A stretch of 64,000 nucleotides of DNA from Cytobacillus massiliigabonensis (GTDB lineage Bacteria; Bacillota; Bacilli; Bacillales; Cytobacillaceae): positions 220,412 to 284,411 of the forward strand of contig NZ_LT904904.1 of the NCBI RefSeq assembly GCF_900199725.1, written 5' to 3'. Within the stretch, counting starts at the first letter, position 1, and the number at the start of each line of letters is the position of its first letter. The translations under genes were made by a program, and so were the position numbers. Of this stretch, positions 35,362 through 44,977 are shown one piece after another. Below the pieces are notes generated by a model. That model was not told the origin of the DNA and searched no databases. It saw only the letters and a list, made by a program, of their open reading frames with translations.

Positions 35362-35404
35362 TTTCAAGTTCAAAAGTTATTCTTTTTTATTCTGTAAAAA
35401 AAGA

Positions 35405-35423
35405 AGATCACAGTCTGTGATCT
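35405..35423 (-). terminator. Terminator after the VTC-linked kinase
   Basis: AGATCACA / TGTGATCT with a 3-nt loop followed on the minus strand by CTTC and seven T, immediately after the kinase stop codon. Confidence 0.85.
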
Positions 35424-35424
35424 C

Positions 35425-36714
35425 CTACTTTGGCAACTTTACCTTAAAGGTTGTTCCTTTATGTTTATTTTGAAATACAGCAATTGCCCCGTTGTGTTGA
35501 GCAACAATCCACTGCGCAATGGAGAGACCTAATCCAATCCCTCCTGTTTCCCGTGATCGGGCTTTGTCCTCTCTATAAAAGCGGTCAAAGATATATTTCA
35601 TGTTCTCTTCCTTAATGCCAATCCCTGTATCACTGACTTCTAAAATAACTTTATGGTCCTCCACATACGTTTTAACGCCAATACTGTCATCATCGCCTGT
35701 GTATTTTAATGCATTATCAAGCAGAATGACCAGTAACTGGTGGAGACGGACTTCATCAGCTTCTATAGTTACTTTACAGTTTAAATTCAGCCAAAAATGC
35801 TTGTCCTGTGACTCTGCTATTTCCATATACGGAGCGCAAACCCCTTGAATAAAGTGGTCAGCATCTATCATCTGTTTTGCAAGCTGCGTTTCAGCTGAGT
35901 CAGCCCGTGCTAAGGTGAGCAAATCAGAGGTAAGCTTCGATAACCGCCTTGTTTCTGATAAGCTAAGTGCAATGTTTTCAAATTTATTGATAATCTTTTC
36001 CTGAGGCTCGGTCAGCAGCAGTTCTAACTTGTTCTGAATAATTGTTAATGGCGTTCTAAGTTCATGTGAGGCATTTTCAACGAACTCTGCCTGCTTGTTC
36101 CAGGAGTGAATAATAGGTCCCATCATTTTTCTTGATAAAATATAGCTGGCTGTGATGGATAGAATGATGAAAATAATGGAGCAAATGATAATAAGTCTTT
36201 CGAAGTTATCAATAATTGTTTGCTCTGCATCTGTATTAATCATTAGCTGTATATAGGTTCTATCACCATTAGCATCCGTCGTTTCAAATAGAAGATACCT
36301 AAAATGGTATAGATTATGAATGGCAGTATTTGTAATGATGTCTATATTTGTTTTATCCAATGTATAGTCTTGTAAAAAACTTTCATAAAATGAAGATCCA
36401 ATTTCATTTTGATTGATAATTATTCCCTCTTTACTCCATTTAAGTACAATAATGCGGGGGTTTGGGTGTTCTTTTTGCCGTTCTGCATACGGAGGGAGCC
36501 GATCCATCTTTTCATTTGGCACTGGTAATCTTGAAGGATGATCAATCATCATTTCTTTAAATGATAATAGCTCCTTATCCGATTTAGAATATAATGTCTG
36601 CTGCACCTGTCCAATAATAATAACACCAAAAATTGTAAAGATAACCGTAAAAGCAATAAGGTTAAAAATCATAAATTTCAATTGCTGCTTACGAAAAATC
36701 GTTTTTTTAAACAT
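35425..36714 (-). CDS. Sensor histidine kinase of the VTC/beta-helix regulon
   Basis: Protein of 429 aa. Two membrane helices (about 16-36 and 173-193) bracket a 135-residue external sensor domain with no family I recognise. HisKA box with H217 (ENASHELRTPLTI), then HATPase motifs (LLDNALKYTGDD; DTGIGIKEENM; GGIGLGLSIAQWIV). Start at 36714 preceded by GGTGAAGGC inside the regulator gene (8-bp overlap). Lies between the two target-like transcription units. Confidence 0.92.
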   Translation of the reverse strand: MFKKTIFRKQQLKFMIFNLIAFTVIFTIFGVIIIGQVQQTLYSKSDKELLSFKEMMIDHPSRLPVPNEKMDRLPPYAERQKEHPNPRIIVLKWSKEGIIINQNEIGSSFYESFLQDYTLDKTNIDIITNTAIHNLYHFRYLLFETTDANGDRTYIQLMINTDAEQTIIDNFERLIIICSIIFIILSITASYILSRKMMGPIIHSWNKQAEFVENASHELRTPLTIIQNKLELLLTEPQEKIINKFENIALSLSETRRLSKLTSDLLTLARADSAETQLAKQMIDADHFIQGVCAPYMEIAESQDKHFWLNLNCKVTIEADEVRLHQLLVILLDNALKYTGDDDSIGVKTYVEDHKVILEVSDTGIGIKEENMKYIFDRFYREDKARSRETGGIGLGLSIAQWIVAQHNGAIAVFQNKHKGTTFKVKLPK

Positions 36715-37393
36715 TGCCTTCACCATTCTCAGAGAGCATATAGCCAAGGCCCCGGAAGGTCTTAATGTATTGATCATAGCCAAACCTTTTCAAATTCTTC
36801 CTTAATTTGCTTGCGTACACCTCAACAACAGTTGTAGACGTATCTGATTCAAATCCCCAAATTCGGTCAAAGATCTGTTCTTTCGTTACGATTGTATTTT
36901 TATTATTGATTAAATACTCCAGCAAGTCGAATTGCTTCCCGTTAAGATTCACCATTTCCTCTTTGATTGAGGCCGTTTTATTTTTTAAATGCAGTTTTAA
37001 TTCTTTAAATGAAATCGTATTTTCTTCAAGCTTTCCTCCAGCTCTTCGTATGATTGCCTCTAAACGCAGCAATAGCTCTTCACGATGGAAAGGCTTTACG
37101 ATATAGTCATCCGCCCCAACTTTAAAGCCCTGAATTTTATCGTCAATCCCATCCTTAGCTGTCAGCATAATGACTGGTGTGGCAATATTGTTTTTTCTCA
37201 GCTGTTTTAGAACTTCATAGCCATTCATACCGGGCAGCATAATATCCAAAATGATACAATCGAAGATATTTTGCTCAGCAAGAAATAGTCCTTCTTCGCC
37301 ATCAAACGCTTGCTCCGTCTCAAATACATCCCCAATTGTTTCACGTATCGTTTCAGAAAGGTATTTATCATCTTCAATAATTAATAACTTCAT
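36707..37393 (-). CDS. OmpR-family response regulator of the VTC/beta-helix regulon
   Basis: Protein of 228 aa. Receiver with D8-D9, phospho-acceptor D50 (CIILDIMLPGMNG) and K in IVKPF; winged-helix output domain ending TFRGLGYMLSENGEG. Best candidate for binding the TTAAGGTTTGT direct repeats at 35178-35199 and 37763-37784. Its own upstream region lacks that box, so it does not appear to be autoregulated through it. Confidence 0.93.
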   Translation of the reverse strand: MKLLIIEDDKYLSETIRETIGDVFETEQAFDGEEGLFLAEQNIFDCIILDIMLPGMNGYEVLKQLRKNNIATPVIMLTAKDGIDDKIQGFKVGADDYIVKPFHREELLLRLEAIIRRAGGKLEENTISFKELKLHLKNKTASIKEEMVNLNGKQFDLLEYLINNKNTIVTKEQIFDRIWGFESDTSTTVVEVYASKLRKNLKRFGYDQYIKTFRGLGYMLSENGEGNV

Positions 37394-37504
37394 GATGTTC
37401 CCCTTTTCTTTTTTGCTTTCTATTAATGCTTAGATTATAGGCTGAATCTAATCAATTGCAAAATACTTTTATTTTTTAAAAAGGTTCTTGCTGAAAATTT
37501 CTAG

Positions 37505-37696
37505 TTGATTGGAGGGGAAGGTGCGAGATCCTCGAAAATGCATCCGCATTTCCTCGTGCGGTATTTATTCAGGAAGCGTATTCAAAGTCCTGCGGGAAGT
37601 TTGGGACAGGTGAGACCCCGCAGGAGCGGTTGCTCCGAGGAGGCTCGGCGTCCCCCCCCCCCGCGGAAAGCGAGCAACCTGGAGCGCAAATCAACC
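37505..37696. repeat. Dispersed Bacillus-type repeat, interrupted
   Basis: TTGATTGGAGGGGAAGGTGC at the left and CGCGGAAAGCGAGCAACCTG followed by GAGCGCAAATCAACC at the right are the ends of a repeat I recognise from many Bacillaceae. CCTGCGGG (37589-37596) and CCCCGCAGG (37617-37625) form its central stem. About 57 bp (37530-37586) appear inserted, and a run of 11 C lies at 37652-37662. Confidence 0.7.
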
Positions 37697-37762
37697 TCTG
37701 CCAACTACATTGTATTTTGAACAATAATCTTTTGGTGAACAGTCTTTAAGAAAATTGGATGT

Positions 37763-37794
37763 TTAAGGTTGGATTAAGGTTTGTCCTTAATAAT
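37763..37794 (+). promoter_or_regulatory. 11-bp direct repeat and -10 of the beta-helix lipoprotein gene
   Basis: TTAAGGTTGGA and TTAAGGTTTGT in tandem (37763-37784), then CCT and TAATAAT (37788-37794). Matches the VTC operon promoter in sequence and spacing. Confidence 0.8.
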
Positions 37795-37836
37795 GTGATC
37801 AGAAGGCTGAATATTGATAAAGAATAGGGGACGACT

Positions 37837-40023
37837 ATGAAAAAGGGATACTTAAAAGTAGCTGCTGCACTGTTATCCACAAGTGTATTGTTTGCTTGCA
37901 GCAATCATTCAGATACTGCAGCTGACAATGGCGGCAGTAAGGAAGTTGTGGATAAAATTGCTAGCGGAGTGACTTATAAAAAAGAAGATGATTACACGGA
38001 TTGGAAAAATGAAAATCCTACTTATATTGAACTAAATGGAACAGAAGCGGAATTCGATCAATCTGCAGCAGTTCTTCTAGAAGGTAAAACATTAACGATA
38101 AAAACTGGCGGTGTCTATGTTTTAAGCGGAAAATGGGATAATGGTCAAATCGCGATTGATTCCGAAGATAAAAATTCAGTTCGGCTCGTTTTAAATGGAG
38201 TGGAAATAAATAATACAGAAAATGCGGCTATAAATATTATTAATGCAGAAAAAACGATTATTTCCCTTCAGGAAAATACAGTGAATCGTATTTCAGATGG
38301 AAAAGAATATCTTTTGAGCGATCCAACCTCAGATGAACCAAATGCTGCAATTTTTAGCAAGGACGATTTAACAATAAATGGATCTGGTAAGCTAATTGTT
38401 CAGGCTAATTATAATAACGGGATCGCCAGTAAGGATGATTTAAAAATAACTGGCGGAATTATTCAAATTCATTCAGTAGATGACGGACTAATGGGCAGGG
38501 ATCTAGTCGCAATCAAAGATGGAGAACTCACCATTGAAGCAGGAGGAGATGGCATCAAGTCAACAAATGACAAGGATTCATCCAATGGGAACATCGCATT
38601 AGAAGGGGGAACCTATGACATCAAAGCAGGCAGTGACGGAGTACATGCTGTTTCGTCTTTATGGATTGCTGACGGTTCTTACACAATTACCGCTGGAGGC
38701 GGGAGTCCAGAAGCGATAGATAATCGCGAAAACGCACCTGAGCCATGGGGAAATCCTGTAAATCCAGAGACAGATCCAAATTTGAATTCGAATGGAAAAA
38801 CGAATCAAGAGAACACAGAGGACACAGAAACAATAAGTGCGAAAGGGCTAAAAGCTACAGCAGAATTGGCTGTAGGCGGAGGGACTTTTAACATCGATTC
38901 TTCTGATGATGCAGTCCACAGCAACAAGACGGTAATGATTGCAGGAGGTGAGCTAACGATTGCTACAGGAGATGATGGGGTTCACGCAGATACTTCACTT
39001 CATATAAAAGGCGGAAAAACCAACGTAGCAAAAAGCTATGAAGGATTGGAGAGTGAAGAAATAACCATTTCAGAAGGTGAAATTCATGTCGTATCTAGTG
39101 ATGATGGCATCAATGTAGGCGGAGGAAATGATGGCTCTGGATTCCGTATGCCATTCAGTCCTGAAAATAATGGACAGGCTAGCACTGAAGCTAAGGAGGT
39201 ACAGCCAAGTAATGAAAAGAAAACTGATGCTGAAGCGAGTGATACCCAATCAAGTACGGAAGAAAATATGCTTCATATAAATGGCGGTTATATGACTGTC
39301 GATGCAGATGGGGATGGATTAGATTCGAATGGATCGATAGAAATGACAGATGGAACAGTTATTGTAAACGGTCCAACATCTGATGGCAATGGTCCGCTCG
39401 ATTATGATGGAAGCTTTGATATGAGCGGAGGCTTTCTAATTGCTGCTGGAAGTTCTGGAATGGTTCAAGCAACATCTGAACAATCTGCACAAAATTCCTT
39501 TTTGATGACCTACCCTGAAACACAGAAAGCAGGAACGATCGTTCATCTAGAGGATAGTGAGGGGAATACAATTACAACCTTCGCACCGAAAAAAGATTAT
39601 CAATCTGTCTTTATCAGTTCGCCAGAATTATCAAAGAATGCATCTTATGTTTTATACGCAGGAGGGTCATCATCTGGCAGTGAGTCAGATGGTCTTTACA
39701 AAACTGGAAACTATCAAGGCGGTGCAGAAGTGGTAGAGTTTACAATTTCGGAATCTGTCACATGGTTAAATGAATCAGGAATTACAACAGGCAGAAGCGC
39801 TGGTCCAGGTGGACAAGGGGGACCGGGTGGTGCTCCTGGGGGTCAAAATCGACCTGAAATCGGAGATCCGAGTGGAATGTTTGGTGATCTAGATGAAGAA
39901 ACAAGAGAAAAAGTACAGGTCATTATGGAACAAGAAAGAGCTGGAACAATTACTCGGGAAGAGGTCCAGAAACAGCTTAAGGAGCTAGGAGTGGAATTCC
40001 CTGGACCTGGTGAAAGACAATAA
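37837..40023 (+). CDS. Cthe_2159-type carbohydrate-binding beta-helix lipoprotein
   Basis: Protein of 728 aa. Signal peptide with lipobox LFAC (Cys21) anchors it to the membrane. The body repeats short motifs such as ISSGGDDGVHA, GGTYDIKAGSDGVHA and SSDDGINVGG, the calcium-binding, Asp/Gly-rich right-handed beta-helix of the Cthe_2159 family, first shown to bind cellulose-like polysaccharide. A Gln/Ser/Glu-rich insert (about 445-480) and a Gly/Pro-rich stretch (about 655-670) precede a charged C terminus. The promoter is shared in design with the VTC operon, pointing to a common envelope function. Confidence 0.85.
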   Translation: MKKGYLKVAAALLSTSVLFACSNHSDTAADNGGSKEVVDKIASGVTYKKEDDYTDWKNENPTYIELNGTEAEFDQSAAVLLEGKTLTIKTGGVYVLSGKWDNGQIAIDSEDKNSVRLVLNGVEINNTENAAINIINAEKTIISLQENTVNRISDGKEYLLSDPTSDEPNAAIFSKDDLTINGSGKLIVQANYNNGIASKDDLKITGGIIQIHSVDDGLMGRDLVAIKDGELTIEAGGDGIKSTNDKDSSNGNIALEGGTYDIKAGSDGVHAVSSLWIADGSYTITAGGGSPEAIDNRENAPEPWGNPVNPETDPNLNSNGKTNQENTEDTETISAKGLKATAELAVGGGTFNIDSSDDAVHSNKTVMIAGGELTIATGDDGVHADTSLHIKGGKTNVAKSYEGLESEEITISEGEIHVVSSDDGINVGGGNDGSGFRMPFSPENNGQASTEAKEVQPSNEKKTDAEASDTQSSTEENMLHINGGYMTVDADGDGLDSNGSIEMTDGTVIVNGPTSDGNGPLDYDGSFDMSGGFLIAAGSSGMVQATSEQSAQNSFLMTYPETQKAGTIVHLEDSEGNTITTFAPKKDYQSVFISSPELSKNASYVLYAGGSSSGSESDGLYKTGNYQGGAEVVEFTISESVTWLNESGITTGRSAGPGGQGGPGGAPGGQNRPEIGDPSGMFGDLDEETREKVQVIMEQERAGTITREEVQKQLKELGVEFPGPGERQ

Positions 40024-40092
40024 TGGGACAGAGGGACAGTTCCCTCGTCCACATTCAATTAACTGGGACAAAGAACCTGTCCCCGTGTCCCA
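40024..40092. repeat. Composite pair of GGGACA elements (copies 10-11)
   Basis: One copy begins directly at the TAA stop of the beta-helix gene (TAATGGGACAGAGGGACAG); a second in opposite orientation (40064-40092) follows after a short AT-rich spacer. Confidence 0.88.
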
Positions 40093-40161
40093 TACCAATA
40101 TGGTAAAATAGTAAAATTGAAACTCTTGTTTAACATGAATGAATGAAAGGCGGAACCATCA

Positions 40162-41058
40162 ATGGACATCAAACATCTGCAGTATTTTATGGAGGTTACA
40201 CGTACGGGCAGCTTTACGAACGCAGCGGAAAACTTGTACATCACTCAACCTGCATTAAGCAGAATTGTTAAATCGCTAGAGGCTGAGGTTGGTGCTCCTC
40301 TTTTCATTCGTTCCCGGAAAAGGCTGATGTTAACGGATGCTGGAAATGTTCTATATAAACATGCACAGGTGATCGAAAAACAGCTTCAGCTTTTGGAAAC
40401 GGAACTTGCTAGTATGATTAAATTGAAAAAGGGTCATATTCGTATAGGGCTGCCTACGATTGTGAACTCTTTCTTCTTCTCCAAGCTCATTGCGAGCTTT
40501 CATCAAGAATATCCTGAGGTTACATTTCAGCTAGAAGAGGATGGATCTAAACGGATTGAAGAGAAGATTATGAGCGGCAAACTAGACTTTGGTGTTGTTG
40601 TTTTGTCCGAGAAAAATAATAGATTAGATGATTATACATTTGTTAATGAGAAGCTTACACTTATTGTTCCTTCATCCCATCATTTAGTTGGTAAACAGGA
40701 AGTAGCCTTGCATGAATTAAAAGACGAAGCATTTATTATGTTTAATCAAGACTTTGAACTGAGAAATCTGATCCTTGAGGCGTGCAAAGAGGCAAATTTC
40801 CAGCCGAGAATAATATCAGAAACCTCGCAATTGGATTTTATTGAAGAGTTGGTTGCCTCTAATTTGGGCATTACACTTCTGCCAGAAAGTACAAGCAAGG
40901 AACTGACTGCAGACGTTCAGACCATTGCGGTAACGAATCCTGAGATTGAATGGAGTCTTGCGATCATTTGGAAAAGGGATGAATATTTATCTCAAATGAA
41001 CAAGGAATTTATTAGTTTTGCAAGAGATAAATTGTCCCACATCCAGAATAATATGTGA
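40162..41058 (+). CDS. LysR-family transcriptional regulator
   Basis: Protein of 298 aa. N-terminal HTH (LQYFMEVTRTGSFTNAAENLYITQPALSRIVKSLEAEVGAPLF, residues 6-48) and a type 2 periplasmic-fold ligand domain (GHIRIGLPTIVNSFF; ASNLGITLLPES). Close in pattern to Bacillus YwbI/CidR-type regulators, but target is unknown. Ribosome site AAAGGCGG. No obvious divergent target gene: the upstream gene is the beta-helix protein on the same strand. Confidence 0.9.
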   Translation: MDIKHLQYFMEVTRTGSFTNAAENLYITQPALSRIVKSLEAEVGAPLFIRSRKRLMLTDAGNVLYKHAQVIEKQLQLLETELASMIKLKKGHIRIGLPTIVNSFFFSKLIASFHQEYPEVTFQLEEDGSKRIEEKIMSGKLDFGVVVLSEKNNRLDDYTFVNEKLTLIVPSSHHLVGKQEVALHELKDEAFIMFNQDFELRNLILEACKEANFQPRIISETSQLDFIEELVASNLGITLLPESTSKELTADVQTIAVTNPEIEWSLAIIWKRDEYLSQMNKEFISFARDKLSHIQNNM

Positions 41059-41078
41059 TGGCGAAAGTATCATTAGAA

Positions 41079-41114
41079 TAAGGTCTTCTCCCATATAGGG
41101 GGAGGCCTTTTTTG
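41079..41114 (+). terminator. Intrinsic terminator after the lysR gene
   Basis: AAGGTCTTCTCCC pairs with GGGGGAGGCCTT (including G-U pairs), loop ATATA, followed by six T. Confidence 0.85.
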
Positions 41115-41278
41115 GCTGGTTAATTGCATGCGCTTTCATAACATTTTCTTATGAAAGATATGTATGATTGGCATTGTACTTCGATCGAACACGGGTACTA
41201 TAATGGTCTCTGTGATAAAAATGATTGCACAAAGGCTCATTTCTTCAAATATGCAAGGATAGATAAGGAGATGGATGT

Positions 41279-41794
41279 ATGGAGCCAAAAAAAATTAAAG
41301 ATACTCGTGTTGTTCAAACAGATCAGGTACTTATTAATGATTTAAATAATTATCATACATTATTCGGCGGCGTTCTTATGAAGAAGATGGATGCATGCGC
41401 AACCCTTTCCGCCCGAAGACACTCCCGGATAAAAGAATGTGTAACAGCATCAACAGATTCTGTGAACTTTATTGAACCGATTCGGCAGAGTGATTCTGTT
41501 TGTATTGAGTCATTTGTTACTCATACTGGAAAAAGCTCAATGGAGATTTTCTGCAAAGTGATCGCTGAGGATCTAGATACAGGTATTCGCAGATTAGCAG
41601 CTACTGCTTTTCTTACCTTCGTTGCCTTGGATGAAAATAAAAAGCCGGTAGAAGTGGCGAAAGTCATTCCTGAATCAGAGGAAGAAAAGTATCTCTTTGA
41701 AACAGGAAAAGAACGGGCGAAAATAAGCAAATTGAAAAGAAAGCAAAACATTGAACTGATCTCTAAACTTTCTTTACAAAAGCCTTGGGATTAA
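41279..41794 (+). CDS. Acyl-CoA thioesterase, hotdog fold (YkhA-like)
   Basis: Protein of 171 aa. Single hotdog domain with NDLNNYHTLFGGVLMKKMDACATLSARRH at residues 20-48, the BFIT/YciA-type thioesterase signature including catalytic Asp38, and SVNFIEPIRQSDSV. Hydrolyses acyl-CoA to free acid and CoA; chain preference unknown. Ribosome site AAGGAGAT. The following small gene starts 20 bp after its stop, likely in the same transcript. Confidence 0.9.
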   Translation: MEPKKIKDTRVVQTDQVLINDLNNYHTLFGGVLMKKMDACATLSARRHSRIKECVTASTDSVNFIEPIRQSDSVCIESFVTHTGKSSMEIFCKVIAEDLDTGIRRLAATAFLTFVALDENKKPVEVAKVIPESEEEKYLFETGKERAKISKLKRKQNIELISKLSLQKPWD

Positions 41795-41814
41795 TAGTTA
41801 AAGGGGAGATTTAC

Positions 41815-42186
41815 ATGCTGATCGCATCAAGCATTAATGAACTGCAAAGTGCAAAAGGGGCGATCGAAACTTTAAAATCGACACAGCCGGCACTTTTTCA
41901 AAAATTTATGAATTCCATTCGTTTAACACATCAATTACAGTTTGGTTTTCAATATATGGGCTGCCTCATTACAGAGGAAGATCCGAGCAGCTTCCATCCA
42001 GCATCGCAGGATGAGTATGTACTATCTGTCTACCAAAGAGAAATAAAAGAGTTAAAAACAGACAGTAAATTTCACGACTTGAAGCAGCTGCTGGCAAACT
42101 ATAAGCAAATTAGCTACGCAAATATTTGTAAGCTGGCAATGGGCACCGACCCAAAATCATTAGTTGGACCGACGATCATTCGATAA
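41815..42186 (+). CDS. Hypothetical protein, 123 aa
   Basis: Soluble, mainly helical protein of unknown family. The start at 41815 follows AAGGGGAG; an upstream in-frame start would overlap the thioesterase gene. No membrane segment or signal peptide. Followed by a strong terminator, so thioesterase and this gene form a two-gene unit. Confidence 0.65.
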   Translation: MLIASSINELQSAKGAIETLKSTQPALFQKFMNSIRLTHQLQFGFQYMGCLITEEDPSSFHPASQDEYVLSVYQREIKELKTDSKFHDLKQLLANYKQISYANICKLAMGTDPKSLVGPTIIR

Positions 42187-42216
42187 GAATATTTATTAAC
42201 TCATATGTATCAAAGG

Positions 42217-42258
42217 AAACCTGTCTCTTCTTTCATTGTAAAGGGAGACAGGTTTTTT
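42217..42258 (+). terminator. Intrinsic terminator
   Basis: AAACCTGTCTC / GAGACAGGTTT perfect 11-bp stem followed by seven T. Confidence 0.92.
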
Positions 42259-42370
42259 TGTGGATAACGAAAAAGGGATCTAATAGAATATATTACCACT
42301 GCATTTCGATTAATATGACCCGATAAATTATGTATAAATATGTAGATTATAATGGGAAGAGGAGCATGGC

Positions 42371-44083
42371 ATGAGTGTATTTCGCAACTTGAAAATTTCA
42401 CAAAAAATACTTGTTTTAATTATTGTTAGTTCACTATTCTTAACCGGGGTAGGCTTTATTGGTCTTTATTACATGAACCAGATGGCTGACAGAACGTCAG
42501 AAATGTTTAATAACCGGTTACTTCCAACTAAATGGATAGGGCAAGTAATGACGAATAACCGTAAAGTGGATGCCTTTACTTTGGAATTGTTGGTTACAAC
42601 CGATCATGATCGGAATATTGAACTGATAGATAGTATTGCGAAAAGCGGTTTGGAAACGAATGATATCCTAAAAAACTATGAAAAAATAAGTTTTATTCCA
42701 GAGGAAGAAAAGATTTATAAAGAATTCAAACTAAAACTTAAGGAACTCCGTGATACAAGGCAGGGTGTACTTGATTTAGCGAAGGAGAATAAAAATAGTG
42801 AGGCTTATGCCATTTATAATAGAGAGTATCGCGAGGTAAGGATTGATTTTAACTCTTTATTGGAAGAGCTTTTTATGGTTAATGAAAAGGCTGCAAACAA
42901 GCTTGAGAAGGAGAATGCAGAAGCTGCAAATAAGATCAGAATTCTATTAGTAATCATTATTATTCTATCAATCCTGTTCTCTGTATCTGTTGGATTTCTA
43001 ATTTCACGAATGATAGCTAAACCGCTGCAAGAGATAAAGGATTTATTTGGAAAGGCTGAACAGGGAGATTTCACAGTAAAAGGGACGTATGAATCAAAAG
43101 ATGAGTTAGGAGTACTAACTGAATCCTTTAACAAGATGATTGGCGGCTTAAATGACATAATTCGAACGGTCAGTGAAACAGCCCAGCAGCTTGCTGCTTC
43201 CTCTGAGGAATTAAGTGCTAGCAGTGAACAAAGCAATTCAGCGAGCGAACATATTGCGACAACGATTGAAAATCTTGCTGGCGGATCTGAGCATCAGGTG
43301 AGAAGTGTAGAAGATAGCTATAATGCTATTAAGGAAATCACGAACCATACTGAACAAATTGCTGAAAATACAAGCGTGGTTTCAGCAACTGTTAACCAAA
43401 CGACTGAGAAATCCAGAGAAGGGAAGCAGTCAATTGAAAAGGTTAAGACTCAAATGAATACAATTAATCAGAACGTAAATGGTTTATCTGCAGCTGTCAG
43501 TGCTCTAAATGAGCGTTCACAGGAGATTGGTAAATTCAATGCGGTGATTACAGATATCGCTGCACAAACAAATTTATTAGCTTTAAATGCGGCAATCGAA
43601 GCAGCTCGAGCAGGAGAACATGGGCGCGGATTTTCCGTGGTGGCTGAAGAAGTGAAGAAATTAGCTGAACAGTCAGCAAGCTCTGCAGAACAGATTAATC
43701 AATTGATTTCCATTATTCAAAGTGAAAATAAAAATACGCTGGATTCAATGAAAGTAACAGCTACAGAAGTAGATGCTGGGCTTTATGTTGTTGAAGAAGC
43801 AGGAAGTGTGTTTAATCAAATTGAAGAAATGATTCAAGAGATCGTACTTCAAACTCAAGGTGTGGAAAAGGCGTTAAATCAATTAGTTTCTGGAACAGAA
43901 AATGTAAATGATTCAATGAAAATTGTGAATGAAGTGGCTGAAGCTTCTGCTGCACAAACACAAGCTGTTTCAGCTGCAACGGAAGAACAATTGGCATCGA
44001 TTCAGGAAATTACTGCTTCCTCTGCAGCATTAGCTAAGATGGCTGAGGAACTGCAGAATATTGTTGTGCAGTTTAAAATCTAA
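42371..44083 (+). CDS. Methyl-accepting chemotaxis protein with 4HB sensor
   Basis: Protein of 570 aa. Membrane helices at about 12-32 and 190-212 flank a four-helix-bundle extracellular domain ([21 protein letters not shown] begins it). HAMP at about 213-265, then the signalling domain with tip [33 protein letters not shown]. Ligand unknown; 4HB receptors bind small organic acids or amino acids. Ribosome site GAGGAG. Monocistronic with its own terminator. Confidence 0.94.
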   Translation: MSVFRNLKISQKILVLIIVSSLFLTGVGFIGLYYMNQMADRTSEMFNNRLLPTKWIGQVMTNNRKVDAFTLELLVTTDHDRNIELIDSIAKSGLETNDILKNYEKISFIPEEEKIYKEFKLKLKELRDTRQGVLDLAKENKNSEAYAIYNREYREVRIDFNSLLEELFMVNEKAANKLEKENAEAANKIRILLVIIIILSILFSVSVGFLISRMIAKPLQEIKDLFGKAEQGDFTVKGTYESKDELGVLTESFNKMIGGLNDIIRTVSETAQQLAASSEELSASSEQSNSASEHIATTIENLAGGSEHQVRSVEDSYNAIKEITNHTEQIAENTSVVSATVNQTTEKSREGKQSIEKVKTQMNTINQNVNGLSAAVSALNERSQEIGKFNAVITDIAAQTNLLALNAAIEAARAGEHGRGFSVVAEEVKKLAEQSASSAEQINQLISIIQSENKNTLDSMKVTATEVDAGLYVVEEAGSVFNQIEEMIQEIVLQTQGVEKALNQLVSGTENVNDSMKIVNEVAEASAAQTQAVSAATEEQLASIQEITASSAALAKMAEELQNIVVQFKI

Positions 44084-44095
44084 ATGATTGAAGGG

Positions 44096-44126
44096 TAGGC
44101 AAAACGAAATGTTTTGCCTATTTTTT
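44096..44126 (+). terminator. Intrinsic terminator after the 4HB chemoreceptor
   Basis: TAGGCAAAAC / GTTTTGCCTA, 10-bp stem with a GAAAT loop, followed by six T. Confidence 0.92.
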
Positions 44127-44221
44127 ATTCTCAATAAGTTTATCTTATCAATTTCTATAATAACTATTAAATTTATTTATGTATCATATGAGAATATACT
44201 TTAGATGAGGGGGGCGTAAGT

Positions 44222-44956
44222 ATGGAGTATGTGATCATTTTCTTTATTGGTATCTGTGCAACAACCATTGGTACACTGGCAGGTGGCGGCGGTCTAATCA
44301 GTCTGCCAGCCATGCTGCTTATGGGGATGCCTGTCCACTCTGCCATCGGTGCTAACAAAGTGTCGAATACGATTAGCTCCTTTTCGAGCTTTTTCCATCT
44401 ATATAAAAAAGGAGATATTTCTCTTAAAGATTCATTATGGATCATTCCTGTAAGTGTTGGCGGAGGAATAAGCGGCGGGTTTATTGCATCAAGAATTTCA
44501 GAAGAAAATATGTATATCGTGGCGATTAGCTTGCTTCTATTTGCTTTTATTACTTCGTTTATTGGAAAAAAGGACTTTACTGGAGATGCCCAATTGAAAA
44601 TGAATAAGGTAAGTATTCCAGGTCTTTATGGAATTGGTATGTACGATGGTCTCTTCGGTCCTGGTCAAGGAACATTGATGCTCTATTTATTTGGGTATTT
44701 ACAAATTTCTTATATCCGCGCGGTTGGCTTGGTCCGTCTTGCTACCTTTTCAAGCTGTTTTGGGGCGGCAGTCACTTATATTGCAACAGATAAAATTATT
44801 TGGTCATTAACACTCGCGCTTCTTATTGGGTCTGTAGCTGGTGCGCAGATTGGTGTACGCATAGCCAAAAAGCTTAAACCGCGCTATGTTAAACCTATCT
44901 TGCGGATAGTCACCATTGCTCTTATCATTCAGATCGTTGTAAATAATGTTATTTAG
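44222..44956 (+). CDS. TauE/SafE-family permease, second copy
   Basis: Protein of 244 aa with about eight membrane helices. Motifs GTLAGGGGLISLPAMLLMG (17-35) and GMYDGLFGPGQGTLMLYLF mark the two halves. This is the YfcA-like branch, distinct from the family member at 7722, with which it shares little sequence beyond the fold. Substrate unknown. Single gene with a GGGG-containing ribosome site. Confidence 0.87.
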   Translation: MEYVIIFFIGICATTIGTLAGGGGLISLPAMLLMGMPVHSAIGANKVSNTISSFSSFFHLYKKGDISLKDSLWIIPVSVGGGISGGFIASRISEENMYIVAISLLLFAFITSFIGKKDFTGDAQLKMNKVSIPGLYGIGMYDGLFGPGQGTLMLYLFGYLQISYIRAVGLVRLATFSSCFGAAVTYIATDKIIWSLTLALLIGSVAGAQIGVRIAKKLKPRYVKPILRIVTIALIIQIVVNNVI

Positions 44957-44977
44957 ATGAGAGAGGAAAAATGAGAA

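Larger units (their letters stand above)
37394..37836. other. Intergenic region with repeat and target promoter
   Basis: Holds the divergent promoter region of the response regulator, a long Bacillus-type repeat with an internal insertion (37505-37696) and the 11-bp promoter box of the beta-helix gene (37763-37794). Confidence 0.7.

Noticed and set aside
41151-41345. Small frame before the thioesterase gene
   Set aside because: Overlaps the thioesterase start in another frame and lacks a convincing ribosome site.
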